Assembly (NCBI RefSeq): GCF_000820125.1
Contig: NZ_CDBY01000023.1
Span: 1 to 64,000 of the forward strand
DNA: 64,000 bases
Direction of reading: 5' to 3'
Origin: Aeromonas simiae
Lineage (GTDB): Bacteria; Pseudomonadota; Gammaproteobacteria; Enterobacterales; Aeromonadaceae
Below the pieces are notes generated by a model. The model was not told where the DNA came from, did no database searches, and was given only the letters and a program-made list of their open reading frames with translations. Below, one piece after another: positions 8,014 through 18,700 of this stretch. Numbering within the stretch: the first letter of the stretch is position 1; each line of letters begins with the position of its first letter. A program made the translations under genes and the position numbers.

Positions 8014-9720
8014 TTAGTGACGACGACGCCACCATGCAAAAGGTGCTGCCAGCAGCGTCAGCCAGAACAGGCTGCCACCACCACCGCCACTCTCACTCTC
8101 TTCCGCTGCGGTCTGCACGACAGGCGGGTTCGAGACCACGTACTTGCTGTCGATGCTGGTGAAATCGGCGACCGCCGGGCTCATCTTGATGCTCACCACA
8201 ACACCGTTCTGCTTCTTGTTGAGATCGGTCTCGTTGTCGTAGCGATAGGCGGTGGCGGCGATGCTGCCGTCGGCACTGATCCCGTTGGCATAGGTGATGT
8301 GGTAGTACTTGCCGCCGCTTTGTACGGCGCAGTTCTTACTGCCACTGTCGCTCTTGCCACAGATGAGATCGTTGAGGTACCAGGCGCTGCCGCTGGCGGC
8401 ATTGTAGAGGAAGGCCTCTTGCAGACGGTTGGTGCCGCTCACCACAGGGCTGGTGTAGTTGCGGGCATCACGCCAGCCGACCACCATGCTGTGCTCGTTG
8501 ATGGCGGCCGCCTGGGAGTTGGCCCCCTCGGCCGGCGCATTCTCAAACGGAATGACCGCATTGCCGCTCTGACCGATCTTGTAGACGAACATTTCGGTCG
8601 GGCGGTTGCGGTTCTTGTTGGTGGTATAGAGCTGGTTGCCCACCACGTAGCCGGCGCTGTTGACCCCGACGGCCCAGGAGTGGCGCATCTTCTTGTCACC
8701 CCGACCCGGCTCACCCAGCGCCAACGGCACCTTGCTCAGCGCGCCGAAGCTCAGGGTGTCGCCACTGAGCGTCAGATCCCAGAACACCGCGACGTTGCGT
8801 CCGGAAAGCGTGCTAGAGCCCGCCTCACCGGTCGAAGAGTAACCGACGCCATAGAGCTTGCCGTTGTACTCGGCCAGGCCAGTGGCTGCCGCCGTCTCCA
8901 GCACGCTGTTATCGGCGCGGTAGTAGCTCGGGGCCACGGTCAGCTTTGGATTGTCACCCGAGCTGTCGAGCACCCAGAAGGCGGCCTGGGTATCAAAGCC
9001 AGGGCAGTAGGTGAAGTGGCCGCTCTTGTCGCTGTTACCGCCATAGCAGTTCTTAAACGAGCTGTCGGAGCCCGCGGTCACGGCCACGGTACCGGCCACG
9101 ATGTAGCGGTCATCCAGCTTGGTCATGCTGTTGGGCAGCGAGAGGCTGTTGACGGCGCTGCCGCTGTCATTGGTCAGGGTGAACTTGGCGTTCAGATCGA
9201 CCTGATTGCCGGCAACGCTGGCAAAGGCGGTGCGCACATGATAGTAACCGCCGCTCTTATAAGGAGAGGTCGCCATCTTGTAACCGACATAGTCATCGGA
9301 CGTGTCGCCGAGCGCCGTCACGATGCCATCGTTCTCATCACCGCTGAAAGCGCCCGTATTCTCGCGCTGACTGCCACCGTTGAGGTTGTCAATGCGCCAC
9401 TGGTAGGTGCGGTGCACCTGATCATCCCAATAGCTGTTACAGACCGAGCTGGCCAGCAGACAGCCCGGCTCGAAGTTGAAGCGATCGACCAGGAAATTGG
9501 CGAACGGCTCACGGGAGAAGTAAGAGCCGGCATCGTTGTCGGTGTGCAGGGTCAACAGGGCATCACCCTGCTTGCTGATCCCAATCGCCCACGGCCCTTC
9601 GTAGCCTTTGCTTGCGCTCCCTGCACTATCTTCCGTGATGGTAAAGAAAGGATCCTGAGCAGCCTGAGCCTGCAGGGATGCCCCAATGAGCAAGGCCAGC
9701 AGCGTAAATTGCTTGTTCAT
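8014..9720 (-). CDS. DUF3466-type secreted protein with GlyGly-CTERM sorting signal
   Basis: The 568-residue exported protein has a Sec signal peptide (MNKQFTLLALLIGASLQAQA). Its long middle region carries repeated blade-like segments with motifs such as NEHSMVVGWRDA, as in DUF3466 proteins. The C-terminus has the full GlyGly-CTERM layout: SESGGGGG, a hydrophobic helix (LFWLTLLAAPFAWW) and RRRH. That tail is normally cut by rhombosortase, and many such proteins then leave through type II secretion. It is the last gene of the rlmL-grx-uup operon, 6 bp after uup. The function of the mature domain is unknown. Confidence 0.85.
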   Translation of the reverse strand: MNKQFTLLALLIGASLQAQAAQDPFFTITEDSAGSASKGYEGPWAIGISKQGDALLTLHTDNDAGSYFSREPFANFLVDRFNFEPGCLLASSVCNSYWDDQVHRTYQWRIDNLNGGSQRENTGAFSGDENDGIVTALGDTSDDYVGYKMATSPYKSGGYYHVRTAFASVAGNQVDLNAKFTLTNDSGSAVNSLSLPNSMTKLDDRYIVAGTVAVTAGSDSSFKNCYGGNSDKSGHFTYCPGFDTQAAFWVLDSSGDNPKLTVAPSYYRADNSVLETAAATGLAEYNGKLYGVGYSSTGEAGSSTLSGRNVAVFWDLTLSGDTLSFGALSKVPLALGEPGRGDKKMRHSWAVGVNSAGYVVGNQLYTTNKNRNRPTEMFVYKIGQSGNAVIPFENAPAEGANSQAAAINEHSMVVGWRDARNYTSPVVSGTNRLQEAFLYNAASGSAWYLNDLICGKSDSGSKNCAVQSGGKYYHITYANGISADGSIAATAYRYDNETDLNKKQNGVVVSIKMSPAVADFTSIDSKYVVSNPPVVQTAAEESESGGGGGSLFWLTLLAAPFAWWRRRH

Positions 9721-9726
9721 TCGTTA

Positions 9727-11628
9727 TCAATCCTGTTGTTTTAGTGCTTCCAGCTCCTCCCAACGGGAGAATGCTTGGTCCAATGCAACCTCGGCCGCAC
9801 TGAGCGCATCCAGCTTGGACTGGGTCTGCTCGGTGGACAAGGTGAAGAATCCGGGTTGGTTGATCTCCTCCTGCAGTGCAGCAATCTCCTGCTCGAGTTG
9901 TTCGAGTCTGGCCGGTAGATTATCCAGCTCCAGCTGCAACTTGTAAGAAAGTTTACGATTTTTTTTCACCGGCTCAGAGGGGGTTGCGACAGGCTCTGCC
10001 CGTTTGGCAGTGGCCTCAGGAGCCGGCGCCTGCTGGGCACGCGTGGCCATCATATCGGCGTAGCCACCCACATAGTCGTTGATCCGGCCATCCCCTTCAA
10101 AGAGCCAGCAACCGGTCACCGTATTGTCGATAAAGCGGCGATCGTGGCTGACCAGCAGCAGGGTGCCCGGGTAATCGGCCAGCAGCTCTTCGAGCAGCTC
10201 GAGCGTTTCGACATCGAGATCGTTGGTAGGTTCATCGAGGATCAGCAGGTTACTGGGCTTTAAGAACAGCTTGGCCAGCAGCAGGCGGTTCTTCTCCCCC
10301 CCTGACAGCGCCCGTACTGGCGTGCGCGAACGCTTGGGCTCAAACAGAAAGTCCTGCAGATAGCCGAGGATGTGGCGAGTTCGGCCACCCACTGTCACCT
10401 CCTGCTTGCCCTCCCCCACGTTCTCCATCACGGTCTGATCCGGATCGAGCTGCTCGCGGTACTGGTCGAAATAGGCCACCTCAAGGTTGGTGCCACGGCG
10501 CACCGAGCCGGCGTCCGGCACGAGGTCACCGAGCAGCAGCTTGATGAGGGTCGACTTGCCACAGCCGTTGGGACCGACCAGGGCAATCTTGTCGCCACGC
10601 TGCACCAGCAGCTCGAGATTGCTAAAGAGGGTCTTCTCGTCAAAGGCGAGGTTGACCCCTTCGGCTTCGAACACCAGCTTGCCGGAGCGGTTCGCCTCCT
10701 CCATCTTGAGGCGGGCCTTGCCTTGCAGCTCGCGCCGCTCGCGGCGCTCCATGCGCATCGCCTTGAGGGCGCGCACCCGCCCCTCGTTACGGGTGCGGCG
10801 GGCCTTGATCCCCTGACGCACCCACACCTCTTCCTGGGCCAGCTTGCGGTCAAACTCGGCGTTTTGCAGCTCTTCGACCCGCAGCGCCTCTTCCTTGCCG
10901 GTCAGGTACTGATCGTAATCCCCCGGCCAAGAGGTGATGTGGCCACGGTCGAGATCGATGATCCGGGTCGACAGGCGATGGATGAACTCCCGATCGTGGG
11001 AGATGAAGACGATGGCGCCGCGAAAATCCTTGAGGAAGTTCTCAAGCCATTGAATGGCGTCGATATCCAGGTGGTTAGTCGGCTCATCGAGCAGCAGCAG
11101 ATCAGGATCCCCGGCCAGGGCTCGGGCCAGCGCCACCTTACGCAGCCAGCCGCCGGAGAGGCTGGAGAGGCGCGCATCGGGGTTGAGATCGAGCAGCTGC
11201 AACACCTGATTGATGCGGGTCTCAAACTGCCAGCCCTGGGAGTGATCGAGCTGCTCTTGCAGCCGGCTCATGGTACGGATGTGCTGATCGCTGGGGTCTT
11301 TGGCCACCAACAAGGAGGCGTGGTGGTAGTCCTTGAGCAGCTGGCCCACCTCGGCGAGCCCTTCGGCGGCGTAGTCGAACACGCTGTGCTCGCTGGAGGC
11401 CGGCGGGTCCTGCTCAAGACGGGCGATTTTCAAATCCTGCTGGATGATGAGGCGACCATCGTCGAGGGCCATCTCACCGGCCAGGATCTTCATCAGGGTG
11501 GACTTGCCCGCCCCGTTGCGGCCCACCAGACAGAGGCGCTCGCCACGCTCGATTTGCAGATCGGCGTGATCGAGCAAGGGGGCATCGCTAAACGAAAGGC
11601 AGGCGCCGTGCAGGGTCAACAGAGCCAT
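9727..11628 (-). CDS. uup: ABC-F ATPase Uup
   Basis: The 633-residue cytoplasmic ABC-F protein has two nucleotide-binding domains. NBD1 has GRNGAGKS (36-43) and LLLLDEPTNHLD, and NBD2 has GPNGCGKS and LLILDEPTNDLD, each with an SGG signature. A charged linker (EERRERRELQGKARLKMEE type) joins them. The C-terminal tail from about residue 565 is coiled-coil-like, as in Uup, which binds branched DNA and ribosomes. There is no transmembrane domain. It lies 9 bp after the glutaredoxin-like gene and 6 bp before the DUF3466 gene. Confidence 0.93.
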   Translation of the reverse strand: MALLTLHGACLSFSDAPLLDHADLQIERGERLCLVGRNGAGKSTLMKILAGEMALDDGRLIIQQDLKIARLEQDPPASSEHSVFDYAAEGLAEVGQLLKDYHHASLLVAKDPSDQHIRTMSRLQEQLDHSQGWQFETRINQVLQLLDLNPDARLSSLSGGWLRKVALARALAGDPDLLLLDEPTNHLDIDAIQWLENFLKDFRGAIVFISHDREFIHRLSTRIIDLDRGHITSWPGDYDQYLTGKEEALRVEELQNAEFDRKLAQEEVWVRQGIKARRTRNEGRVRALKAMRMERRERRELQGKARLKMEEANRSGKLVFEAEGVNLAFDEKTLFSNLELLVQRGDKIALVGPNGCGKSTLIKLLLGDLVPDAGSVRRGTNLEVAYFDQYREQLDPDQTVMENVGEGKQEVTVGGRTRHILGYLQDFLFEPKRSRTPVRALSGGEKNRLLLAKLFLKPSNLLILDEPTNDLDVETLELLEELLADYPGTLLLVSHDRRFIDNTVTGCWLFEGDGRINDYVGGYADMMATRAQQAPAPEATAKRAEPVATPSEPVKKNRKLSYKLQLELDNLPARLEQLEQEIAALQEEINQPGFFTLSTEQTQSKLDALSAAEVALDQAFSRWEELEALKQQD

Positions 11629-11637
11629 CGTGATTCC

Positions 11638-11868
11638 TTAAGGGAGTAAAGCGGTAAAGCGGCGCAGCGCCGCCAGATCGAACGGCCAGCCGAGTTCGCA
11701 CCCGGCCTCGTCACGCAGCACCGGAATGCGCACCCGGTAAGCCGCCAGCCATGCCGGATCATCGATGATGTCGCGCCGGCAGGTGCGCTCGGTGAGCCCT
11801 GCCGTCTCCAGCAGGGCCCAAGCCTCCTCACAGAGGTGGCAACCGTCGGTGTGAAACAGGGTCAGCAT
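11638..11868 (-). CDS. Glutaredoxin-like protein (DUF836 family)
   Basis: The 76-residue thioredoxin-fold protein has the redox motif HLCEEA after a beta strand ([10 protein letters not shown]). The single CHLC dithiol (C10, C13) is at the position of the glutaredoxin active site. The cis-proline region reads [10 protein letters not shown], and GWPFD follows near the end. Its ATG overlaps the end of rlmL by 7 bp and it precedes uup by 9 bp, so it is translated from the rlmL message. The substrate is unknown. Confidence 0.85.
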   Translation of the reverse strand: MLTLFHTDGCHLCEEAWALLETAGLTERTCRRDIIDDPAWLAAYRVRIPVLRDEAGCELGWPFDLAALRRFTALLP

Positions 11869-13988
11869 GCATCCTTCGCGTGATGGATGAGCCAGCAGTT
11901 ATGGATCTGCGGGTTACGCTCAAAATCCTTGGGCAGGGTCTGCTTGCTGATGTTCTGCACCTTGAGCCCCAACTCGGCGACCCCCTCCATGTCCATCTTG
12001 AAGTGGCGCTTGTTGTTGGAAAAGACCAAGGTCCCCTCCGGCGCCAGCAGACGCTTGAGGTGACCGAGCAGGATCAGGTGATCGCGCTGCACGTCGAAGG
12101 TCGACTCCATCCGCTTGGAGTTGGAGAAGGTGGGCGGGTCGATGAAGATGAGATCGTACTGCCCCTGCGCCTCGCTCAGCCATTGCAGGCAATCTTCTTG
12201 CACAAACTGGTGCTGACGGCCGGTCAGGCCGTTGAGACGCATGTTGTCCTGTGCCCAGTTGAGGTAGGTGCGCGACATGTCGACCGTGGTGGTCTCGCGC
12301 GCGCCGCCCAGCGCCGCGTGCACGGTGGCACTGCCGGTATAGGCAAACAGGTTGAGGAAGCGAGCCCCCTTGGCCATCTCGCCGAGCTTGCGGCGGGTGG
12401 TGCGGTGATCGAGGAACAAGCCGGTATCGAGGTAGTCGTGCAGGTTGACCCAGAGCTTGGCACCGTACTCGCTCACCTCGAAGCGCTGCTTCTCTTCGGC
12501 CAGCTTTTGGTACTGCTGCTTGCCCTCCTGACGCTCGCGCACCTTGAGCACCACCTTCTCCCCGTCCACGCCGGTAACGGCGATGGCGGCCTGCACCATG
12601 TCGAGCAGGCGCTGGCGGGCCTTCTGGGCCGGGATGTCCTTGGGCGCCGCATACTCCTGCACCACCAGCCAGTCGCGATAGCGATCGATGGCGGCGTTGT
12701 ATTCGGGCAGATCGGCGTCATAGAGGCGATAGCACTCGATCCCCTCCTTCTGGGCCCACTTCTCCAGCCCCTTGAGGTTCTTCTTCAAGCGGTTGGCAAA
12801 ATCCTCTGCCACCTGCTTGTTGGAGGCGACCGAGTCGAGGGCGATCTGGTAGTTGCGCAGCTGGCACTCGATGCCGCCGTTAAACAGGCGGTACTGCTTG
12901 TCGGCGCGCAGGCGCAGGCAGCTGAGCAGCTCAGGCGAAGCGGAGAGGATTGAGGCCTTCCACCCCTGGAACTCGCGGCGCAAGGCATCGCCGAGGGCCT
13001 GATGCACCTCGATGAGGGCCGGGAACTCGCCCAGGCGCTCACCGTAGGGCGGGTTACAGATGAGCATGCCCACCTCTTCGCTGCCCTTGAGCGGGTTGGA
13101 GAGCTGCACCGCATCGCCCACGGCGAACTGGATGAGGTGCCCCACCCCGGCCGCCTTGGCGTTAGCGCGCGCCTTGGCCAGTACCCGCTCGTCGCTGTCG
13201 CGGCCCATGATCTTGCCACCGACACGGCCAAGACCACGCTTGGCGCGCACCTGGGCTTCCATCATCAGGCTCTGCCACAGCTCGGGATCGTGGCCGAGCC
13301 ACTTCTCAAAACCCCAGCGCGGACGATTGAGGCCAGGCGCCACGTCAGCGGCCATGAAGGCCGCCTCGATCAGCAAGGTTCCCGAGCCACACATGGGGTC
13401 GAGCAAGGCCTCGCCAGCCCAGCCGCTGCGCAGCAGCATGGCGGCGGCCAGGTTCTCCTTGAGCGGCGCCTCGCCGGTACCCTGGCGGTAGGCGCGCTGG
13501 TGCAGCGCCGAGCCCGACAAGTCCAGGGTGATGTTCACCTTGCCCTTGCCGAGGTGGCCGAGGATGCGAATGTCTGGTTGCTTCTTGTCGACATCGGGAC
13601 GCGCACTGCTGCGCTTTTGGAAACGGTCGACGATGGCATCCTTGACCTTGAGCGCGCCGTACTGGGTGTTACGAATGGTGGCGCTGGTGCCGGTAAAATC
13701 CACGGCGATAGACGCGCTGGCCGGGAAGTGCTGCTCCCACGGCAGGGTGTGAACGCCCAGATAGAGATCGAGATCGTCTTTAACCGAGAACTCGGCCAAC
13801 ACCAGTACGATACGGGAGGCAAGGCGGCTCCACAGACAGGCCTTGTAGGCCTGCTCGAGCTCGCCCTTGAAGTGAACACCGGCGACGGTTTCGCGAACCT
13901 CGCTCGCGCCAAGCCCACTGAGCTCATCGGCGAGCAGGCCCTCCAGCCCCTTGGGGCAGGTTGCAAAGAATTGTTTCATCACACTCAC
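11862..13988 (-). CDS. rlmL: 23S rRNA methyltransferase RlmL/RlmK (m2G2445 and m7G2069)
   Basis: The 708-residue bifunctional enzyme has an N-terminal THUMP domain (about 45-155), then the RlmL methyltransferase with DPMCGSGTL and the catalytic [10 protein letters not shown]. The RlmK half has [11 protein letters not shown] and [11 protein letters not shown]. It modifies two guanines of helix 74 of 23S rRNA during 50S assembly. E. coli RlmKL is about 702 residues. It is the first gene of the rlmL-grx-uup-DUF3466 operon. Confidence 0.97.
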   Translation of the reverse strand: MSVMKQFFATCPKGLEGLLADELSGLGASEVRETVAGVHFKGELEQAYKACLWSRLASRIVLVLAEFSVKDDLDLYLGVHTLPWEQHFPASASIAVDFTGTSATIRNTQYGALKVKDAIVDRFQKRSSARPDVDKKQPDIRILGHLGKGKVNITLDLSGSALHQRAYRQGTGEAPLKENLAAAMLLRSGWAGEALLDPMCGSGTLLIEAAFMAADVAPGLNRPRWGFEKWLGHDPELWQSLMMEAQVRAKRGLGRVGGKIMGRDSDERVLAKARANAKAAGVGHLIQFAVGDAVQLSNPLKGSEEVGMLICNPPYGERLGEFPALIEVHQALGDALRREFQGWKASILSASPELLSCLRLRADKQYRLFNGGIECQLRNYQIALDSVASNKQVAEDFANRLKKNLKGLEKWAQKEGIECYRLYDADLPEYNAAIDRYRDWLVVQEYAAPKDIPAQKARQRLLDMVQAAIAVTGVDGEKVVLKVRERQEGKQQYQKLAEEKQRFEVSEYGAKLWVNLHDYLDTGLFLDHRTTRRKLGEMAKGARFLNLFAYTGSATVHAALGGARETTTVDMSRTYLNWAQDNMRLNGLTGRQHQFVQEDCLQWLSEAQGQYDLIFIDPPTFSNSKRMESTFDVQRDHLILLGHLKRLLAPEGTLVFSNNKRHFKMDMEGVAELGLKVQNISKQTLPKDFERNPQIHNCWLIHHAKDAC

Positions 13989-14071
13989 GGGGATGCCATA
14001 AAAAGGCCGGTATTATAACGCAAAGCGGGCGCAGATGCTGCGCCCACGCAAGCGGGAAACCGAGATTTTTG

Positions 14072-14608
14072 CTACCCGGCCTGCGCCAGCGAGATTTCGG
14101 GCGCTTCCCAGCCGCGCAGGCGATTGTTCATGACCTTGATAACGGCAAAACGGGGAAAGGATTTGTGGCCAGCCAGCATCAGCTCCTGCTCGAGGTTAAT
14201 GCAGACACTGGCGTACTCCCCCTCCTCGACCACCATGAAGAGCGCCTCGCGTCCTTCACACTCCATGATCACCAACGCCCCCGCAGTGGAAGGATAGGAT
14301 TGGTCATATTCACGGAAATACCAGCTTTGCGGCATCAAGGGTTTATAGAAACGGCGCACGGCCACGGCATTAAGAATGAGTTGTACTTTGGCGGGAGCAC
14401 TCCAATCGAGCGCCTGTGCTTGGTCGAGCAGGGAATAATAGAGTGCGGCATCATCAACGCAAAATGCGCAACTGGTAAATGCAGCAGGCACCAGTTGCTT
14501 GCCCCGATATTCGGTGGCGAACAACATGTGATCGGATAAATCCAACATCAGGCGATCACTCTGGGCATCATAACTCCAGCGCCAGAGATCGTTAGGTTGA
14601 ATGATCAT
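14072..14608 (-). CDS. zapC: Cell division protein ZapC
   Basis: The 178-residue cytoplasmic FtsZ-ring stabiliser opens with MIIQPNDLWRWSYD and contains FCVDDAALYYSLL, both matching the E. coli ZapC pattern (180 residues). The frame is open to 14635, but the ATG at 14608 gives the family's normal start, so it is preferred. It lies between pyrD and rlmL, the same neighbourhood as in E. coli, where ycbX separates zapC from rlmL. Confidence 0.93.
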   Translation of the reverse strand: MIIQPNDLWRWSYDAQSDRLMLDLSDHMLFATEYRGKQLVPAAFTSCAFCVDDAALYYSLLDQAQALDWSAPAKVQLILNAVAVRRFYKPLMPQSWYFREYDQSYPSTAGALVIMECEGREALFMVVEEGEYASVCINLEQELMLAGHKSFPRFAVIKVMNNRLRGWEAPEISLAQAG

Positions 14609-14691
14609 GGGGTGCCCTTGAACTAAAACCAGCAATGGCTCTCATTTTATGCAGAGATGTCGACCAATTTCAATTCAAGGGCGCTCAGTTA

Positions 14692-15702
14692 TTAAATATT
14701 CATCACGATTTCTTTCACTAAGTCTGGTCCTTTGTAAATAAAGCCACTGTATATTTGGACCAAACTGGCTCCGGCCGCCATCTTTTCACGGGCCGCCATG
14801 GCACTGTCGATGCCACCGACGCCAATGATCGGCATGGATCCTTTTAACTCGGCAGCGAGTTTACGGATCACCTCGGTGCTGCGAGGTTGCAACGGACGGC
14901 CAGAGAGCCCGCCGGCTTCGGCGGCATGAGGCATGTCGTAAATCATGTCCCGTTCGAGGGTGGTGTTGGTGGCAATCACCCCATCAATTTGATGACGAAC
15001 AAAACAATCGGCAACTTGAACAATTTCTTCGTCGGAAAGATCCGGGGCAATTTTCACCGTGAGCGGAACATGCTTTTTATAACGTTCAGCCAACTCACCC
15101 TGACGGGTTTTGAGTGCAGAAAGCAGATCGTCGAGGGCATCGCCATATTGAAGTTGACGCAGCCCTGGGGTATTGGGTGAAGAGATATTCACCGCAATAT
15201 AACCGGCATGGTCATACACCTTGTCCATACAGATAAGATAATCATCCTTACCCTGTTCGAGTGGCGTATCTTTATTTTTACCAATATTGATCCCGATGAT
15301 CCCCTGATAACGCGCCTTTTTCACGTTTTCAACCAGGTGATCCACCCCCTTGTTATTGAATCCCATGCGGTTGATGATCCCCTCGCCAGGAATAACCCGG
15401 AACAGGCGCGGCTTATCGTTGCCGGGTTGCGGACGCGGCGTCACCGTGCCCACCTCCACGAAGCCAAACCCCATGGCCCCAAAGGCATCGATGCACTCCC
15501 CATCCTTGTCGAGTCCGGCCGCCAGCCCCACCGGATTGGCAAAATTAAGCCCCATGACGGTGACGGGGCGCGGTAACAAGGTCTGACGGAAGAAACGATC
15601 GAAGGGGGTGTTCTGAAGGCGGGAGAGCTGCTTGATGGAGAGTTCATGGGCCACTTCCGGATCGAGCTTGAACAGGAAGTGTCTGGCGAGGGGGTAAAAC
15701 AT
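14692..15702 (-). CDS. pyrD: Dihydroorotate dehydrogenase (quinone), class 2
   Basis: The 336-residue FMN enzyme of pyrimidine synthesis oxidises dihydroorotate to orotate and passes electrons to membrane quinone. The N-terminal amphipathic quinone-tunnel segment ([16 protein letters not shown]) marks class 2. The catalytic Ser is in [12 protein letters not shown], and the FMN-binding loops GVGGI and [10 protein letters not shown] are present. The length equals the E. coli enzyme. It is transcribed on its own: a terminator separates it from the upstream glutamate dehydrogenase gene. Confidence 0.97.
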   Translation of the reverse strand: MFYPLARHFLFKLDPEVAHELSIKQLSRLQNTPFDRFFRQTLLPRPVTVMGLNFANPVGLAAGLDKDGECIDAFGAMGFGFVEVGTVTPRPQPGNDKPRLFRVIPGEGIINRMGFNNKGVDHLVENVKKARYQGIIGINIGKNKDTPLEQGKDDYLICMDKVYDHAGYIAVNISSPNTPGLRQLQYGDALDDLLSALKTRQGELAERYKKHVPLTVKIAPDLSDEEIVQVADCFVRHQIDGVIATNTTLERDMIYDMPHAAEAGGLSGRPLQPRSTEVIRKLAAELKGSMPIIGVGGIDSAMAAREKMAAGASLVQIYSGFIYKGPDLVKEIVMNI

Positions 15703-15713
15703 GGTGGCTCCTT

Positions 15714-15740
15714 GAAAAAGCCCCGGCGAATGCCGGGGCT
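15714..15740 (-). terminator. gdhB terminator
   Basis: On the minus strand, AGCCCCGGCATTCGCCGGGG is followed by CTTTTTC. It lies directly between the glutamate dehydrogenase gene and pyrD. Confidence 0.85.
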
Positions 15741-15748
15741 TGTTGTCT

Positions 15749-18700
15749 TTATGCCGATGCTCGGCAATTCAACTGGAGCAGGTTCAACTCCCGCAAGGCC
15801 ACCGAGAACTTGGCGAACTCATGGGTATTGGTGGTCTTGAAGTCAGCCAGCATATGGGTCCAGCGGGACAGGAGTTGTTCATGCTCCGTGATCCAGTCGG
15901 CCAGTATGGTAGCGCATTCGCCCTGATTTTTGCACCCTTCGAACACCACCGACGTCAGCATTCGCTGCTGCCAGTCGAGATCCTCGCGAAACGCCGAGCG
16001 TGCCATCGCCTGCCAGTGGTTGGCCACCGGCTGGTGGTTGATCTGGGTCAAGAACCAGTGCAGCTCGAGCCGGGCGCCGAGACGATAGTAGACATCCGCC
16101 ACCCGCAGCACCTCCACCTGCTGCTCGGCGGCCACCTGAGCCAGATCCAGGGCGGAGAAGAGGCTGCTCATGTGGGCCACCTGACGAGCCAGCGCCTCGG
16201 GTACCCCCTCCCCGACCAGACGGGTCACGCTCTCCTTGTGCTCGTCGACTTCACTCGGCTCCATGACCTCATAAAGGTGTTCGGCGAGCTGCTCGAAGGC
16301 GGGACGGAAGAAGGCCACCGTCTCCTCAATGCCCCAGTTGCGATTACGGGCGCGCAAGAACCAGCGCGTGGCGCGGCGCAAAATGCGGCGACTGTAGAAC
16401 ATCATCTCCCGCTGTATATCGGCGCTCACCCGGTTATCGAGCGCCTCAATGGCTCGCCACAGGGCATCGAAGCCGAACACCTCCCGCGCCATGGCGAAGC
16501 AGAGCGCCACCTCGGCCACGCTGGCGCCGGTTTCATCCTTCATGCGGCTGGCAAAGTTGAGCCCCATGTCGTTGACCAGGAGGTTGGCCACCCGGGTGGC
16601 GACAATCTCGCGGCGCAGCGGATGTTGTGCCATGGCGTCCGCAAAGCGCTGTTGCAGCAAGGTGGGGAAGCTTTTGATCAACATGCGGGCGAAGAAGGGA
16701 TCTTCGGTGATCTCCGGCACATTGAGCTGCTCTTTGAGCACCATCTTGCCATAGGCGACCAGCACAGCCAGCTCGGGGCGGGTCAGCCCTTGCCCGGCGG
16801 CCATCCGCTCGGCCAGCTCCTCGTCGCTGGGGAGAAACTCCAGCGCCCGATCCAGCTTGCCTTCCCGCTCCAGGCTTTGAATAAAGCGCTGCTGCTCCTT
16901 GAGCTGCTCGTCACCGCGATAGGTGGTAACCGAGATGGACTGGGACTGGCGGTAGGCGTTGTTGATGACAATCTGCGCCACCTCTTCGGTCATCTCATAG
17001 AGCAACTGGTTGCGCTGCTTGAGGGTCAGCTCGCCGGCCGCCACCAGCTGGTTGAGCAGGATCTTGATGTTCACCTCGTTATCGGAGCAATCCACCCCGC
17101 CCACGTTGTCGGTGAAGTCGGTGTTGATGCGCCCCCCCTGCATGGCGTATTCGATGCGCCCGCGCTGGGTAAAGCCGAGGTTGCCCCCCTCGCCCACAAT
17201 GCGGGCACGCAGCTCACCACCATTGACCCGCAGACCATCGTTGCTGCGATCCCCCACCTCGCCGTGGCTCTCCTTGCTGCTCTTGACATAGGTGCCGATG
17301 CCGCCGTTCCACAGCAGATCCACATCGAGGCAGAGCAGCGCCTTGATGAGATCGTTCGGGGCCATGCTGACCTTGTCGGTGTGCAGCAGAGCCTGCATCT
17401 CGGGCGAGAGCGTGATCGACTTGGCCGAGCGCGGGAAGACGCCACCCCCTTGGGAGATGAGGCGTTGGTCATAGTCATCCCAGGTCGAGCCGGGCAACTC
17501 GAACAGACGCTGGCGCTCAGTGAAGCTGTTGGCTGCATCCGGGTTGGGATCCACGAAGATATGCATGTGGTTGAAGGCGCCCACCAGGCGGATGTGCCGG
17601 GAGAGCAGCATGCCGTTGCCAAACACGTCGCCGGCCATGTCGCCAATCCCGACACAGGTAAAGTCCGTGCTCTGGCAGTCAACCCCCATCTCACGGAAGT
17701 GGCGCTTGACCGACTCCCAGGCGCCGCGCGCGGTGATCCCCATCTTCTTGTGGTCATAACCGACCGAGCCGCCGGAGGCGAACGCATCGCCGAGCCAATG
17801 GCCATATTCCTGGCTGATTTCATTGGCAATATCGGAGAAGGTGGCGGTGCCCTTGTCGGCAGCCACCACCAGGTAGTAGTCATCCTCATCGTGGCGCACC
17901 ACCGCCTGGGGCGGGATCACCTCTCCTTGGATGATGTTGTCGGTCACATCGAGCAGGCCGCGGATAAACAGGCGGTAACAGGCCTTGCCCTCCTCCAGGA
18001 TGGCGGCGCGGCTGGCTCCTGCCGGCATCTGCTTGCAGTAGAAGCCCCCCTTGGCGCCCACCGGCACGATGACGGTGTTCTTCACCTGCTGGGCCTTGAC
18101 CAGCCCCAGCACCTCGGTGCGAAAGTCCTCCTTGCGATCGGACCAGCGCAGACCGCCGCGCGCCACCTTGCCCCAACGCAGGTGCACCCCCTCGACCCGG
18201 GGGGAGTAGACGAAGATCTCAAATTTGGGCAGCGGCAGCGGCATCTCGGAGATGGTGGCCGGCGCCAGCTTGAACGAAATGTAGGGCTTCTCCTGCCCTG
18301 TCCCCTCTTTTTGGTAGAAGTTGGTGCGCAACGTGGCCTCAATCATCTCCATGTAGCGGCGGATGATGCGATCGTCATCGAGGTTGGCCACCTGATCCAG
18401 GCAGGCGATGAGATCCCCATGGCACGCCTGCTCCGCCTTCTCGTCACGGGGGAGCGCCGGGTTCATGCGCAGCTCGAACAGGGTAAACAGGGCGCGGGCT
18501 ATCTCGGGATAGCGGGTCAGGGTCTCCTCGATATAGGCCTGGCTGAAAGAGACGCCGGTCTGGCGCATGTACTTGGCATAGGCGCGCAGCACCGAGACCT
18601 GGCGCCCGCTGAGGCCGGCACCGAGCACCAGGCGGTTGAAGCCGTCATCTTCCAGACGCTGGTACCACACGGCGGCAAACGCCTCCTGGAAGCGAGACTG

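Noticed and set aside
8017-9744. 575-codon frame opposite the DUF3466 gene
   Set aside because: Antisense shadow. The minus-strand gene has a signal peptide, a GlyGly-CTERM tail and operon context.
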